In this document: positions 36,127 to 36,368 of the stretch, one piece after another | Numbering within the stretch: position 1 is the first letter of the stretch | How the letters are laid out: the number at the start of each line of letters is the position of its first letter | DNA from: an uncultured Balneolaceae bacterium | GTDB lineage: Bacteria > Bacteroidota > Rhodothermia > Balneolales > Balneolaceae | NCBI GenBank assembly: GCA_938091655.1 | Contig: CALKOA010000020.1 | Coordinates: forward strand, 1-36,368 | Direction: 5' to 3' | DNA: 36,368 bases | Translations under genes and position numbers: made by a program | The notes under the pieces: model-generated | What the model saw: only the letters and a program-made list of their open reading frames with translations | Told to the model about the DNA's origin: nothing | Database searches by the model: none

Positions 36127-36368
36127 ATGTTTATTCCCTCTAAAACCGCGTTCAATGTGTATTCGAAGTTCACTACACTTAGAAAACACCCTTCAATTGC
36201 TCCACTCTTTCCACCCATCATTCATTCCTACTACGATCAAACTGAAGTTAAATTGAATCGACTTGGTCGCTTAATTTCACCACAATTCAAAAGGAAAAAG
36301 GTTGCCGCATGTGAGTTTCAAGATAATAAAGCCTTTAAGAATCCATGGAATGCAACCTGGATTTCCAA
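36127..36368 (+). CDS. Unrecognised protein, N-terminal 80 residues
   Basis: An ATG at 36127, 33 bases after the pseudouridine synthase stop, opens a frame that stays open to the window end. It reads MFIPSKTAFNVYSKF, then a proline-rich PSIAPLFPPIIHSYY, a basic FKRKKVA and NPWNATWIS. No signal peptide, membrane helix or known motif is seen. The other strand is broken by stops here. The gene could be a continuation of the same operon, but it is unidentified. Confidence 0.5.
   Translation, partial: MFIPSKTAFNVYSKFTTLRKHPSIAPLFPPIIHSYYDQTEVKLNRLGRLISPQFKRKKVAACEFQDNKAFKNPWNATWIS

Noticed and set aside
1-36368. CRISPR array, prophage, insertion sequence, tRNA or rRNA
   Set aside because: No regular repeat array, transposase or phage gene, terminal inverted repeats, or tRNA-like folds were seen in the gaps.

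Overview
This is a chromosomal window of core-metabolism genes from a marine-type, AT-rich, Gram-negative heterotroph of the Bacteroidota/Balneolota/Rhodothermota kind. The support is: start codons mostly without a Shine-Dalgarno sequence; several upstream gaps holding TAnnTTTG, the Bacteroidota-type -7 element; a DUF5683 gene directly after parAB; a DUF5916 outer-membrane protein with a CBM9-like domain; and a DUF3311 plus sodium:solute symporter pair. I lean to Balneolota or a relative, but genus cannot be read from the sequence.

Layout. Positions 1-5353 (minus strand) hold one tight run pdhA-pdhB-pdhC-rfbA-rfbD-rfbC: the E1alpha, E1beta and E2 subunits of pyruvate dehydrogenase joined to dTDP-L-rhamnose synthesis genes; rfbC runs off the left edge. 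A 334-bp gap follows, then alaS (minus) and a divergent DUF502 membrane protein. A plant-type ferredoxin-NADP reductase is divergent from a D-amino-acid-oxidase-like flavoprotein. A Bax-inhibitor-1 protein and a MerC-domain protein form a gapless pair. A DUF5916 outer-membrane protein and a secreted family-16 glycoside hydrolase lipoprotein are divergent across a 320-bp gap. Smr and Dabb small proteins precede a plus-strand run folE-cysS-yidD-hisI.

The second half is mostly minus strand: tkt-polA; a TPR lipoprotein-like or secreted protein with a textbook terminator; a LOG-family protein; parA-parB-DUF5683; and uvrC with an ECF sigma factor and its likely cysteine-free anti-sigma partner. At the right end a plus-strand run holds a DUF3311 small subunit, a sodium:solute symporter, an RluA-type pseudouridine synthase and the start of an unrecognised gene cut by the window edge.

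I see no mobile element, CRISPR array, phage gene, rRNA or tRNA, and no clear novel defence or biosynthetic system. The most interesting signal is the 132-bp gap upstream of parA: a perfect DnaA box (TTATCCACA) and two near-boxes lie directly upstream of a TAnnTTTG promoter element, which suggests DnaA control of parAB or closeness to the replication origin. Other points worth a second look are the fused pdh-rfb operon, a 15-bp tandem duplication carrying the hisI stop codon, the displaced yidD, the Ser/Asn/Gln-rich linker in PolA, and the unknown truncated gene at the right edge.
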